The translations under genes were made by a program, and so were the position numbers. From Rachicladosporium sp. CCFEE 5018 (Eukaryota; Ascomycota; Dothideomycetes; Cladosporiales; Cladosporiaceae), in assembly GCA_002077045.2 (NCBI GenBank), contig KZ111171.1:97816-161815 (forward strand): a stretch of DNA of 64,000 nt. Reading direction: 5' to 3'. Numbering within the stretch: the stretch's first letter is position 1; each line of letters starts with the position of its first letter. A model generated the notes under the pieces. That model did no database searches and was not told the DNA's origin. It saw nothing but the letters and a program-made list of their open reading frames with translations. Below, piece after piece: positions 10,252 through 20,308 of the stretch.

Positions 10252-11194
10252 TCATGACGCTTTCTTGGCCTGCTCCCGTAGTGCAGGTGCTGTGCTGCCC
10301 TTCTGCTCGAGATCTGCAGCCCAGAGTGCCGCGCCGACCGTGTTCGTGTAGGCGAAGAAGATACCAGCGATGGGAATCATCTCGAGAAGCACGGCAACAA
10401 TGCCAAAGCTGTGCGTAGTAAGTATCCGTGCGGGCATGGTGGCAAGAACAACTCACCTTGCGTAGGCAGCCTTGCGCTTTTCAACAGCTTGCTCGCGCTG
10501 GGTCTTGTCCATGCCCTTCAGCTGATAGTACCTGTTGTGTGCTTGAGGTCCAGTCCGGCGACCTTGGAGCACGACGAAAGCAATTGTGCCAACGATGGGG
10601 ATCAGATTGAGCGGCAAGAACATGAAGTACCGAATGATAGCCTGTGGGGTGAACTTCGCGAACGGCTTCCCAGCCAATTTGCCCAGTCGAGCCATCACAT
10701 TACCAGCCCCTCCAGACTTGACGGTTCGCTCCCTGGCCACGAGCTCGGACTGTCCGCGAGACATAAGAGTACCATCGAAGGTATCAATGAGGGAGTCTTC
10801 GATCAAAAGTGCCTTGCTCAGGACCATGGTAAGGGTGCTGGACTCGCTGAGGACGAGCAGAGCCGCGGAAAGGGCTGCCAGCGGTCCAGAGGTGAAGGCC
10901 ATGATCGCTGCTTGTGGCAGATACGTGAAGACGAACATGAATGTGGTCACGCCAAGGCCGGTCGTGATCGTCGGGACAAGCTTGCTGGTCAGGGGAGACC
11001 AGAGGTCGCGATGCGAGAGGTAGTAGTAGATCCCCTGAGAACTGTCGTCAGCGTTTGTCTTGTACATGGCATCTAGACGGTATTGAGCATACTCTGATTG
11101 GGTAGATATATGCTCCCGACTTTACTCCCTCCTCTGTGAGCTGTCTGAGGTGCTCGGCTTCCTGAACCGCTGTCTCCTTGACGCGTGCTGCCAT
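10252..11194 (-). CDS. EI24-family membrane protein (outer spore wall RRT8/LDS-like)
   Basis: Three exons on the minus strand (11194-11093, 11034-10457, 10408-10252) encode 278 aa. Donors are GTATGC and GTGAGT, and acceptors CTCAG and CACAG. After a short amphipathic N-terminus (MAARVKETAVQEAEHLRQL) the protein has hydrophobic segments at TFMFVFTYLPQAAI, PLAALSAALLVLSES and FMFLPLNLIPIVGTIAFVVL, and a final pair around IVAVLLEMIPIAGIFFAYTN. The LIPIVGT and MIPIAGI motifs are typical of the EI24/CysZ fold as found in fungal RRT8/LDS proteins, which act at lipid droplets and in spore-wall assembly in yeast. A second in-frame ATG lies upstream (MAAQTRRRH...), but 11194 gives the family-like N-terminus. 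Confidence 0.85.
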
Positions 11195-11468
11195 GATGGG
11201 TGAATGAGTCGATACAATGTGGTAGTGTGAGTTCGCACACTGTTTAAGAGACAGCAAAAGTGCTTGTAGGTAAACACAGAAAATGTCAATCACATGCCGC
11301 CGCCTTGTTTGTGCTGCCACAGCTACGCCACATCGACGTCACATTCTCTCGAACGCCGCTGCCTGAATCGAGACACCCCTCCATTTGAATTTGACTGACT
11401 CACTCATTGAGGAATATATGTAGGGGTAGATCTTATGTCAGTCGTTATTGACAAACTATAAGGCGATC
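11195..11468. promoter_or_regulatory. Divergent promoter, EI24-like / aspartyl-tRNA synthetase
   Basis: These 274 bp separate the start of the minus-strand EI24-like gene from the start of the synthetase. A bidirectional promoter is inferred from the geometry only. Confidence 0.45.
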
Positions 11469-13259
11469 ATGGCTGAGAATACCGCCCCTCCAGCAGAGCT
11501 CCCAGAGCGGACGAAAGAGATCTCAGCAGAAGATGGCGAGAAGGGTCCTAGCAAGAGTGCGTTGAAGAAAGCAGCCAAGGATAAGGAAAAGGTATGGCAT
11601 GCTGGAGACATAGTCTAGGTCACGGAATTGACTCAAACGCAGGCAGAGAAAGCTGCAAAGCGTCAAGCCGCCGAAGACGCTCAAAAGCAAGCCTCAGAAG
11701 CGAACGATATCTCGAAAGAAGACTATGGCGATCTTCCCATGCTCGGATCGCAACCCTACCTACCTCCCAAGGAGAAAGTGCCACGAGTACGACTCGACGA
11801 GATTGCCGAGGAATACAAGGATACTTCATCCATGACCGAGAAGGGCGGACCAGAGATCGTATTCCGCGGCGTTGTAGAGAATGCACGAGCACAGGGCGCG
11901 AAGCTCACGTTCATCACGTTTAGGCAGGATGCCGACACAATCCAGGCTGTTGTGGCGGAGAGCGAGACGCTGAGCCGGCAAATGGTGAAGTTTGCAGGCA
12001 AGTTACCGAACGAGAGCGTGGTGCTGGTGCATGCACTGGTCAAGAAGCCGTTGGAGCCGGTGAAGAGCACTACTGTTCAGCACTTGGAGCTACACGTCAA
12101 GAAGCTGTTCGTCGTAGCCAAGGCCGATCAGCAGCTGCCAATGCAAGTCGCTGACGCTGAGCGACCAATTCCTGGAGAGGGCGAGGAGGAGAAGCCGACC
12201 GAGGAAGAGGGTGGCAGACCGATCGTCACGCTCAACACCCGCCTCAATAATCGGGTGATCGATCTCCGCGGCAAACACAACCACGCCATCTTCACCATCA
12301 AAGACGGCGTCATCAACCTGTTCCAAGAATTTCTCCGAGCTCGCGGCTTCATCGGCGTCAACTCACCCTGCCTCCTTGGCGCACCCTCAGAAGGTGGTGC
12401 CTCAGTCTTCGAAGTCAAGTACTTTAACACGAAAGCATTCCTCGCGCAGTCTCCGCAGCTCTACAAGCAGATGCTCATTGCTGCCCGCTTTGAAAAGGTC
12501 ATGGAAGTCGGACCTATATTCCGATCAGAGAACAGCAATACCGCGCGCCACCTCACAGAGTTCACTGGTTTGGACATGGAGATGGCATTTGAGGAAGACT
12601 ATCATGAGGTTGTGTCACTGCTGGAGGAGCTCATATTATCGATCTGCGAGGGGCTGCGAACGCGCTACAAGAAGGAGACCGACTTGGTCCGCAGCATCTA
12701 CCACGTAGATGAGTTCAAACTCCCAGAAGCTGGCAAGGTGCCTCGTCTATCGTTCTCGGAAGGTATCGCAATGCTGCGCGAGGATGGCGTGGAGATTGGC
12801 GACTTCGACGATCTCAGCACGCCAGATGAGAAGCGTCTCGGCGCGCTGGTGCTGAAGAAGTACGGCACTGACTTCTACGTCCTCGATCAATACCCGTTGA
12901 ACATCCGACCATTCTACACCATGCCCTCGGCTGAAACGCAGGCCAAGTACGATCCGAAGAACCCAAATGCTGGGCTGTCGAACTCTTACGACTTCTTCAT
13001 GCGCGGGCAGGAGATCATGAGTGGTGCGCAGCGCATTCACGACGCGACGTTCCTCGAGAAGCGGATGAAGGAGTGTGTCACGCCTGTTGATCCGCAGAGC
13101 GATGGGCTGAGGGACTATGTCAATGCTTTCCGGTATGGCTGTCCGCCGCATGCTGGTGGAGGCATCGGATTAGAGAGGATCGTGATGTTGTGGTTGGGCC
13201 TGCCGAACGTGCGGTTGGCTAGTTTGTTCCCGAGGGACCCGGGAAGGCTGGTCCCGTAG
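11469..13259 (+). CDS. DPS1: Aspartyl-tRNA synthetase, cytosolic
   Basis: Two exons (11469-11591, 11643-13259) encode 579 aa. The enzyme charges tRNA-Asp in the cytosol. The Lys/Ala/Glu-rich N-terminus (SALKKAAKDKEK, AEKAAKRQAAEDAQKQA) is the eukaryotic amphipathic tRNA-binding extension. The OB-fold anticodon-binding domain follows (VFRGVVENARAQGAKLTFITFR). The class II catalytic core shows motif 2 as FRSENSNTARHLTEFTGLDMEM and motif 3 as HAGGGIGLERIVMLWLGL, together with SPQLYKQMLI, which binds the amino acid. The C-terminus SLFPRDPGRLVP is the eukaryotic AspRS ending (FPRDP..L.P). It is a complete, ordinary housekeeping gene. Confidence 0.97.
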
Positions 13260-13854
13260 CCTGATGTGGTCCGAAGACACGATCAGCTACAACATGACCG
13301 CATACGAGGTACAGCTACCCGCTCCGCGGACGTGCAGGCTTGCAAGCCATGTCATCTCTAGGGGATGACTGAGTGCTCATGACAGGTCAGACCATCATTG
13401 AGCATAGCGGGAATCTGCACAGTATAACACGATATCATAAAATTGTAGTCTCGGACTGGGAGTGGTATGCTGCACGTAAGGTCTCTGCACCAACAAACCG
13501 CGCATCGCGCCTCTTGCTTCGATTCAGGGGCTTTATCATAAAGTAAAAACGCGTGTGTAGCCTCTGATATTGACCGCATTGTCTCGAACATCTGCAATCC
13601 GAGGCCGCAAGCTCAAAGGTACTGTAAACATTGTGCTGTGCCTCACGCTGTGCCGTACAGAGATGCTACCACAAATATTACCCGCCAACACGCCTCGCGC
13701 CTCATGAAACATCTACAGGCAGCAACAGCAAAAGCCGTCAGAGCATTCGGTCGAGACGCCTATATAAGCTGTTCCATTTCGCTCTCATATGGTCAGTGGA
13801 CTCTCCCCCTCTCAATGTACCAGTTCCAATACAATAATCTCGACTTCGAGCAAC
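13260..13854. promoter_or_regulatory. Intergenic region with TATA box
   Basis: No gene is supported in these 595 bp. A TATATAAG box at 13762-13769 lies about 90 bp before the ATG at 13855 and only 27 bp before the ATG at 13789. That spacing favours 13855 as the start of the next gene. Confidence 0.5.
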
Positions 13855-14770
13855 ATGTGCAAGGCAAGTGCTACGGACATAGACGAACCCGAGTGGATCG
13901 GTGGGGATCCTCGTTATCACACAGTCTTCGAAACCCTCGTCGGATTCATCGCGAAGGCAGCCGAGAATGCTACGGAGAGGGATGAGCTTGTCGACGCTAC
14001 GATCGCCATATTACTCTCTGTGGGCACCCAAGATCCATCAATGGATGAATACAAACTCGACTCGCTAGCATTGTTCGGGATTCTCCTCACTATCGTCAAG
14101 CAAATTGATGCGGCCACTGCACGTCATAACGCTGCAGTGAAGCTCGTTATGGCCATTCGCAATGCGCCTCCACCGTCGAGCGTCTTACAAACGACAGACA
14201 GGTACGACAGGAACAGGGAGGTCCATCTTCAATTGACAACCTTCATCGGCGCACTGTCGAGCTTTGAGCTTGACGCTCCGTTACATCCTTGTCTCGAGGA
14301 TCGCCCTAGCACGATCGTACCATCCAGCCGTCCGCCGTGGCGACTACCACACTATCAACGCCTAAAACCGAGCGAGTGGGCCAGTCTCAACGCCTTCATC
14401 GCAAAGGTCCATGCAGCAGAGTCAGATATCCTCGAACTGGACTATCGGGGCCTTTTCGCCATGATCGAGGCTTTGGAAGAGCCACGCACTGAGTCCGAGC
14501 TCGAAGATGTACTACCTGCAGCCACTGCAAGGATCGTTTATGCCGGATCCGCGCTCAAAATCAACGACTTCCCGTACGCCTGCTACCCTACTGAATCGAA
14601 ACGAATGCCTTGGAGCAGGGGTGTAAATGTGGACAGGCCAGCATGCCTTCAATCCGGAGAGATGGGAATTCTGGATGCAGAGATTTCGGGAGATTGCTGG
14701 GAGGGAGGACGTGAGCGATGCTGTGCGGTCGACTGCTCTGAAAGCAGTGGAGGCTGGGTCCGGGGCGTAG
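13855..14770 (+). pseudogene. DUF3632-type fungal protein with apparent frameshift
   Basis: The N-terminal reading frame (from M at 13855, alternative ATG 13789) contains helical segments matching my recollection of the fungal DUF3632 family: YHTVFETLVGFIAKAAENAT, AALHFSV-like LVDATIAILLSVGTQ, WASLNAFIAKVHAAESDILE, GLFAMIEALEE, and LPAATARIVYAG. The family's C-terminal signature GFxxERWxFWkxRF is present, but in the +1 frame: GQHAFNPERWEFWMQRF, ending at TAG 14768-14770. No splice pair with correct phase joins the two frames, and the +1 frame has TAA at 14624-14626. A single extra base near 14625-14627 (AAA run) would explain this. The main frame otherwise runs on to 14844 with no family similarity. 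The family's function is unknown. It is either a recent pseudogene or a sequence error. Confidence 0.65.
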
Positions 14771-16818
14771 ACGCTCGTGGTGGCGTGATGCGATCAGATG
14801 GCATGCTCAAGCGCTTGAGCTGCCGCAGTTGTGGCTCTACGTAGCCAAAAACAAGATCTTGACGTCGCAAACGCTGCGACATGGTTCCAGACTTACGATT
14901 TGCGGTCGTCTCGGCCGGGCGTTCGTGTAGCGCGATGCAGTTGTCCAGTATCCTCACATCGTCTTCATCACGCCAACAATGGTCATGGACGCGAAGCCTG
15001 CCTATGCTACAGACGTTGTACCAGTGACTGGAGGCAGCAGTGTCGCCGCAGCTACGTCCATAGAGATCCTGGCTTTGCGCAGACCATATCGCAAACTTCA
15101 GTAAGCAGGACTCGTTCATTAGGCCCATCATCGCCTCTGATCGTGAGTCGTTTGTACGTGCTGCACTGTAGTCGTGAGTCGACAACCATGGGCTTGAGAA
15201 ATCGTCGATTTCTTGCTCCTGAACGAATTATCGTTTCAATGTTTGTCCATGAATTGCATTAGTCTTTCTTAATCCCTCATGATTCTTCTTTTCGTGATAT
15301 CCTTGGCTTGAGGCCAAGTCATCCATTGTACGCATCGTGACGTGTACTGTTTTCAGCTGTGCCTTACCCGGTGAAATAATTCTTGTATAGATATCGTGTC
15401 GTCACTGTGCTATGCAACAAAGCTGTATATGGCGTATCATCGTTGATGCTTATTAAGGAGGAGGATACTCAGGCGCCAGCGTGCTATGAGTGCATCACAG
15501 TCTTGTACCTTCGAAATTGGAAGACCAAAGATAGCAAGTATGGAGACTTGCTTCAAGCATATAGGACCATGTGGGGCTGTGGAATGTGGATCGGGTAGGA
15601 GCATATCGTCTTCTCTACCACCATGGGTGCACTCTTGCATCTGCGTTAGGTTCGCTGTGGCCCAGGAGAGGAGCAGAGATGGGTGGATATCGTGCCTACA
15701 CTGCTGAGACACTCTTGCCGTAACATCAGCGGGTCGTGCAACAAGGTAGGCGTATGTGAATGACTGATGATGCCCTGTACTCTTCGCTACTCGTGAAGTG
15801 CTCCATCGCGATGTACATAGGCGAAGAAGGAAGCGAGATCGTACTTACGCCAGCAACTGACATCGTCGCAACTAAACTGCTAGAGTGTCAATATTGCTGC
15901 CCACCCTGGGAGATCCACTCGACCATGAAGTAGCTGCGGGAGCTCGTATCTTTCATTTGATCTCACATGAGAGGGCCAATAGTGGGTCAGGCAGGAGCAT
16001 AAAAGCTCTCTTTCCACCCTTGATGCACTCTCCTCTCTACATCAATTTTGCTATGTCCTGCATTGGGGCGGGTAGAGGGACGACGCCTCTGCTTTTGAGA
16101 CACTCTTACCTCGACACTACCGCCTCCTTCGTCTGCATTCGCAGGCGTCGCGTTCTACTCAGCCCATCCCGCTTACCGTGGCTGGGCCTTGCGTCGGGTA
16201 TGCAATGCAACGTACGGCGGGCGTTCCACCATGATCACTGACCTACCTCGTAGTGTTGCGACATCCACACGATGTCGCTGTCGCCAGCATACCTGAGGCA
16301 GACATAGAAAGGACCCTGGTTAGCCAAGCCCTGCTGGACGAACTCTAAAGTTCGACTTCGGGCAGCGGATGCACACCGCCGCTCCCTGCGGCGTCTCGGC
16401 AGCAGGCTATACTGCTTGAATACTCACTCACCAAGATGGAGGTGCATCTCGACACTCCAATCCACACCCACGACCCTCTCCGGTATGTGTTCAGAGTCCT
16501 CCCTTCGAAATATGGGGCTGTGGGGCACCACTCCACTGCCCGACCTGCACTCCTCCAATGGCGATGCTTCCCGGGCAACGGGAGCACTGGCCGCCAAGCT
16601 TCCCTCATACCAACAGTACGACTTCACTGACTTATTCTCTCTTCCCCTTTCTTTTTCTGACATCGCACACAGAATAGCTGATCAAGTGTCGGACGCGTTG
16701 TCACACCTCTCTCACACTTCGACAGCGGCTCCACGCGACCGCACGCTCATTACACGTCACTCCAGACGACCAGACGCTCACTATACCTCACTTTACCTCA
16801 CTGCACACCTTCGCCAAC
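14771..16818. other. Gene-poor stretch with diverged duplicate segment
   Basis: No gene is supported in about 2 kb. Two segments, 15589-15665 and 15983-16059, are recognisably related although diverged: both carry AGGAGCATA, a pyrimidine run, and GTGCACTCT/ATGCACTCT in the same order. Translated in one frame each gives GSGRSI..., PP...HS and FA at matching spacing. They are read as decayed copies of one sequence, of unknown origin. Confidence 0.4.
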
Positions 16819-17798
16819 ATGTCTTCTGAGTGCGAAACCCCAAGACTGAGGAGCTCCAGCCCCGTCGGGTTGCCGGGCACACCATGCTTGCGCGGTCGTC
16901 GCAACAGGTATGTTCTTAGCCCTTTCTCCCCACACTGACCTCTGCTGACAATCCATAGCGATGGTAACCTCCTTCACGGTGAATTCGGCGAGACGGACAG
17001 CGATGTGGCCATGTCGAGCTCGTCTGCTCCAGCTCTGCTCTTCTCCGATCCCGTCCACCACGACCCATTCCTCGACTACCCCAGCGATGACTTCACCATG
17101 CCCTCAAGCCCACCAGCTCCAAAGATCGAGCCAGCCACGGAGATGGAGATCCGCATCGACCTCAAGCAGACTCTCGACCCAGCCCTCAAGCGTGCATTCC
17201 ACAACCTCCAGATGTTTGCTCCGGGCAACTGCTCCTTCTTTATCGGCAATCTCCCGAACAACATGCGCGACGATAATCGCCTTCACGCCATGATCGTGGC
17301 ATACTTCCGCCAGTTCGGTCACTGCGAGGTCGACATCCTCCACGGCTGGGTCACAAGCCCAGATGGGCGTAGAGTTCGCGCTCCCACAGCCATCGTGCAG
17401 TTTCAGGTGAGTCATACCCCACACCCTCACAAGTGCACCTCACTCACCAAACATAGTACCCTCTCGCCGTCCACTCCATGCTCATCTTCCCAAGCCGCGG
17501 CCCGGTGTTCAGTGGACGCCCAGCCTGTGTGCAGCCGTGCACGGCCACTCGCACCATCTAGGTGCTGTGTGCGACTGGAGCTGTGCCGACTGTGTACGAT
17601 CTGGCTGGATTGGCCACTGGCCGTGGCAAGATCGAGACCATTCAGACTGGGGTCGTCGTCCCTCACGTCGTCAGTCCCATCTACGCTGGGATGGTCGCCT
17701 CGTTCATGACCTTCGAGGCATACGGCGCCTTCGTCGCCGCTCGCGACAGCTTCATGGCTGGTGCCGCCGGTCCCAACCACATCTACTTCTCATCGTGA
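16819..17798 (+). pseudogene. Two-RRM-like RNA-binding protein gene with an in-frame TAG
   Basis: Exons 16819-16907, 16959-17406 and 17457-17798 share one frame, interrupted by TAG at 17559-17561. Without the stop the protein would be about 292 aa. After an acidic, Ser/Pro-rich N-terminus (about 115 residues) comes an RRM-like unit with RNP2-like FFIGNLP, a helix LHAMIVAYFRQFGHCEVDI, and RNP1-like PTAIVQFQ. The following segment (FSGRPACVQPCTATRTI, then VLCATGAVPTVYDLAGLATG) resembles the RRM1-RRM2 junction of fungal RNA-binding proteins, with the TAG falling in the second RNP2 strand. A 57-nt intron 17505-17561 (donor GTGTTC, no good branch site) could remove the stop and leave 273 aa, but it would delete conserved-looking sequence. 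If translation stops at TAG, 213 aa remain. It lies within the MAT region's left arm. Confidence 0.6.
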
Positions 17799-18233
17799 GT
17801 CAGAAGAGATGAGGAGAGGAGAGATGACTTGCTGCTTGCTTGCTTGCTTGGGTTCGATGAGATCGTTGGTGATTCGCTTGGTGATATGATAATGCGCGGT
17901 AATGATTCGGGTTGAGTGATGGTAGGGTATGGTAATGAGGTGTAAGATAGCTTTGGTGAAGTAATGGGCGTAGTTCAGCTGAGTGTATGATCATGGCGGC
18001 GACAGCATCATTCTCACATCTTCACTGATATCGCACATGGTCGTCATTGAGCAGTATAAGTCTCGTCGTGGTATCGTCGTGGTATCGTCGTGGTATCGTC
18101 GTGATACCGTCGTGCTTTCCACTTCGTCGTATTCTACTCCGCCGAGATGACAAGCTTACGAGCACACTACTTGACAAGCGACAACAACATCCATCCGCGC
18201 GCGCATTGTTAGGTCGTTCCAACAACATATCTG
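17799..18233. other. Intergenic, simple-sequence rich
   Basis: This AT-leaning spacer contains a TTGC-type tetranucleotide run at about 17828-17851 and the 11-bp minisatellite described separately. No gene was seen. Confidence 0.5.
18063..18114 (+). repeat. 11-bp minisatellite, about 4.7 copies
   Basis: The unit TCGTCGTGGTA is repeated exactly three times (18063-18073, 18074-18084, 18085-18095). A fourth copy has one change (TCGTCGTGATA), followed by a partial fifth (CCGTCGTGC). It is a plausible length-polymorphic marker near the mating-type locus. Confidence 0.9.
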
Positions 18234-19142
18234 TGACTTTGCCAGTCATACCAGCAAAGAAGACAATGCCCTGCTTTTGTCCCCGTCGCGCTATCAAAAG
18301 CGCCATGCCTTCGTCCATTCCCCACGAGCCCACCGGTGGACTTCGAGCCTTTCGAAGAAGCCTACATCTCTCGCAGAAGCACTCACGACTCCATCACAAG
18401 CGGGTGAAGAGCTCATCGTGCCGCGTCGACTGCCTGCAATCGTTGGCCCTCCATGTTCTGCAAAGACCCACTGGCTCAGAGCAGAAATCAAGCCAATGCC
18501 CTTCAGGGCAACGACCAAGCACCTGCAAGCAACGACAATGTACCACCGACCTCTCGCACAGAGGTCTCACGAAGTGTGCTTGACAAGCCTCTGCCACCAG
18601 ACCCTCCATTGGAGTCCAAGCCTAGCATGTCCAGGATCACGCCCGCAACCTCTGCGCCAGCGACACTTCGTCAAAGTTTCCCAGAGATCCCCGCTTCTTT
18701 TGTCCCAACAAGGAGAAAGAGCGTAGGTCTCATGGAAAGGGGCTGGGTAGCACAGGAGAGCAGAGGCATACAAAGACTGGCGGACTGGGAAGCACAATGC
18801 CACGTACCGAGCCCATTCGAGGCCGAGGTACACAGCGCACTTGAGGAGGTGGCGATGAGGTGTCGCAAAGAGCAGGGAGGTGCTACAGATAATGAGCGGC
18901 GACGACGACGTTGGGCAGTGGGATATGGCGGTGCGTACAGGGTCGAGGAAAGGTCCAGTCCCCAGCGGCGCGGTAGCAGCTACACGACCGGCGACGACCC
19001 TTCGCCTGATTCCACGTCCTTTGGAGTTTCGAAGCAACGCACGACAGTCCCCGACGACGGCGGTGATTGTGCCGGCAACTCCTCTCCCTCCTCCTGCTCA
19101 ACAAATCGCTCGTCTGCGTCCGACTTTCTTCCACACGATTGA
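18234..19142 (+). other. Coding-like open frame with one internal TGA, function unknown
   Basis: One frame is open from 18237 to 19142 except for TGA at 18405-18407. From the ATG at 18453 it gives 229 aa, with Pro-rich DKPLPPDPPLESKPSMSRI, PTRRKSVGLMERGWVAQES, a helical LADWEAQ...EVHSALEEVAMRCRKEQ and an Arg-rich patch. The part before the TGA (SPPVDFEPFEEAYISRRSTH) also looks protein-like but has no ATG. The TGA lies in a weak donor context (GTGAAG), so an intron could remove it. A second frame (18880-19263) is also open, so the 3' end is uncertain. No family was recognised. It may be a lineage-specific MAT-linked gene or a decayed one. Confidence 0.35.
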
Positions 19143-19675
19143 TCAAAGTAACCCTCGCACGAGGACTGAAGACCTGCACGAAACAGCTCATGAGCTGCCC
19201 AGCATGAGCGCTGTCTGCAGGAGCCGCGGACCTCCCGTCTCTCGTACAGACGCTCATGATTGACAAAGGCGCCTGCTCGTCAACGCGTCGTCAAACGAGA
19301 GAGCTCGGCAGAGAAGATATATGATGTGAAAGACTTTCAACAAGGCAGAGCCAAGGACTGTAAAGAAGGAGTAGATCGAAACATGAATTGTGCATGATCA
19401 CCTCACCCAGGCTAGACAAAGCGCACTGTCTGCTGGAGCCGCAGACCTCCATGCTCTCTGACAGTGGATTGTGGACCGCAGGGGTGAGGCACGAGCATCT
19501 TGCGACAAGGAGATATGGAAGACACAAACCGCTTGAGCAGCAGCGACTGCAAAAGCACGCCTTGTCTCAGCCATAAAGACGATGAGCGCCAGCGTGGAAA
19601 CCCAGACGCCCACGCCGGGCTGCAGCATAAGTCATGAGCCATTGCGCTCCACGCGAGCACAGACATGTGATGGGT
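19143..19675. other. Gene-poor stretch
   Basis: Apart from the duplicated element, nothing supported is seen in these bases. Short frames on both strands overlap each other without a recognisable product. Confidence 0.4.
19208..19450. repeat. Diverged duplicated element (two copies)
   Basis: The 28-nt segment at 19208-19235 and the 30-nt segment at 19421-19450 share GCGC-CTGTCTGC-GGAGCCGC-GACCTCC with two small indels or substitutions, and flanking sequence is weakly similar. This looks like an old local duplication. No gene was identified with it. Confidence 0.55.
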
Positions 19676-20308
19676 TAGCACCAGTCGCCCTGTCCGGATG
19701 AGTATGATGCACCACTGCAACCAGTCCTCTCTTTTCGGCTGCTCTCACTCGCTTGCTGGATCCGTGATCGAATTCGGGCCAGATGCCAAATCGGACATTC
19801 AAGTAGACATCTAGACGCGCGATCGAGCTGCTTCATGGCGAGTGAAAGCGAGCCGCTCGTTTGGACAGAAGCACGTCGTATCAAGGCAGTCCGACAATGC
19901 TCAAAAGCAAGGAGCTGGAGCTCCGGATAGCTGGACTGGCATTCTCAGTATCTCGAGAAGTGGACTGACATTTCGACATGGCCGGGAGGTGTACGCAGGT
20001 ATGATGCCAGCCAGTATAGTAGAACGAGCTTCGAGTTGACCGTCAGAGTAGTGGTCGACTCGTCCGTAGGTCGCGCTGTGATCCCGAACATGCGCGAACC
20101 GAAGGTGTGGGATACGTCTAGGAGACCGGGTGCTGGGAGCGCGAGCCAAATGCTTCTGTTCGCAGCCGAAGCCAGGCGGCTCGAGTGTCGACTATTCGTA
20201 GTCGCGCCACGTTGCTGGTTAGCGCTACACACAAGAGCCCGAAACTCCAGTCACGCTGTGGCGGAGCATATCCTCCAGATCGACAATAGTCCTGACCAGA
20301 AGCAGTAG
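19676..20308 (+). pseudogene. Coding-like frame of 211 codons with one in-frame TAG
   Basis: One frame is open from 19676 to the stop at 20306-20308 except for a TAG at 19928-19930. The first ATG is at 19835. The predicted peptide looks protein-like on both sides of the stop: SEPLVWTEARRIKAVRQ before it, and DWHSQYLEKWTDISTWPGG, SFELTVRVVVDSSVGRAVI and ASQMLLFAAEARRLECRLFV after it. A 42-nt in-frame intron (GTCCGA...TAG) could remove the stop, but its donor is poor. No family was recognised. It could be a decayed MAT-linked gene; it could also be chance in GC-rich DNA. Confidence 0.3.
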
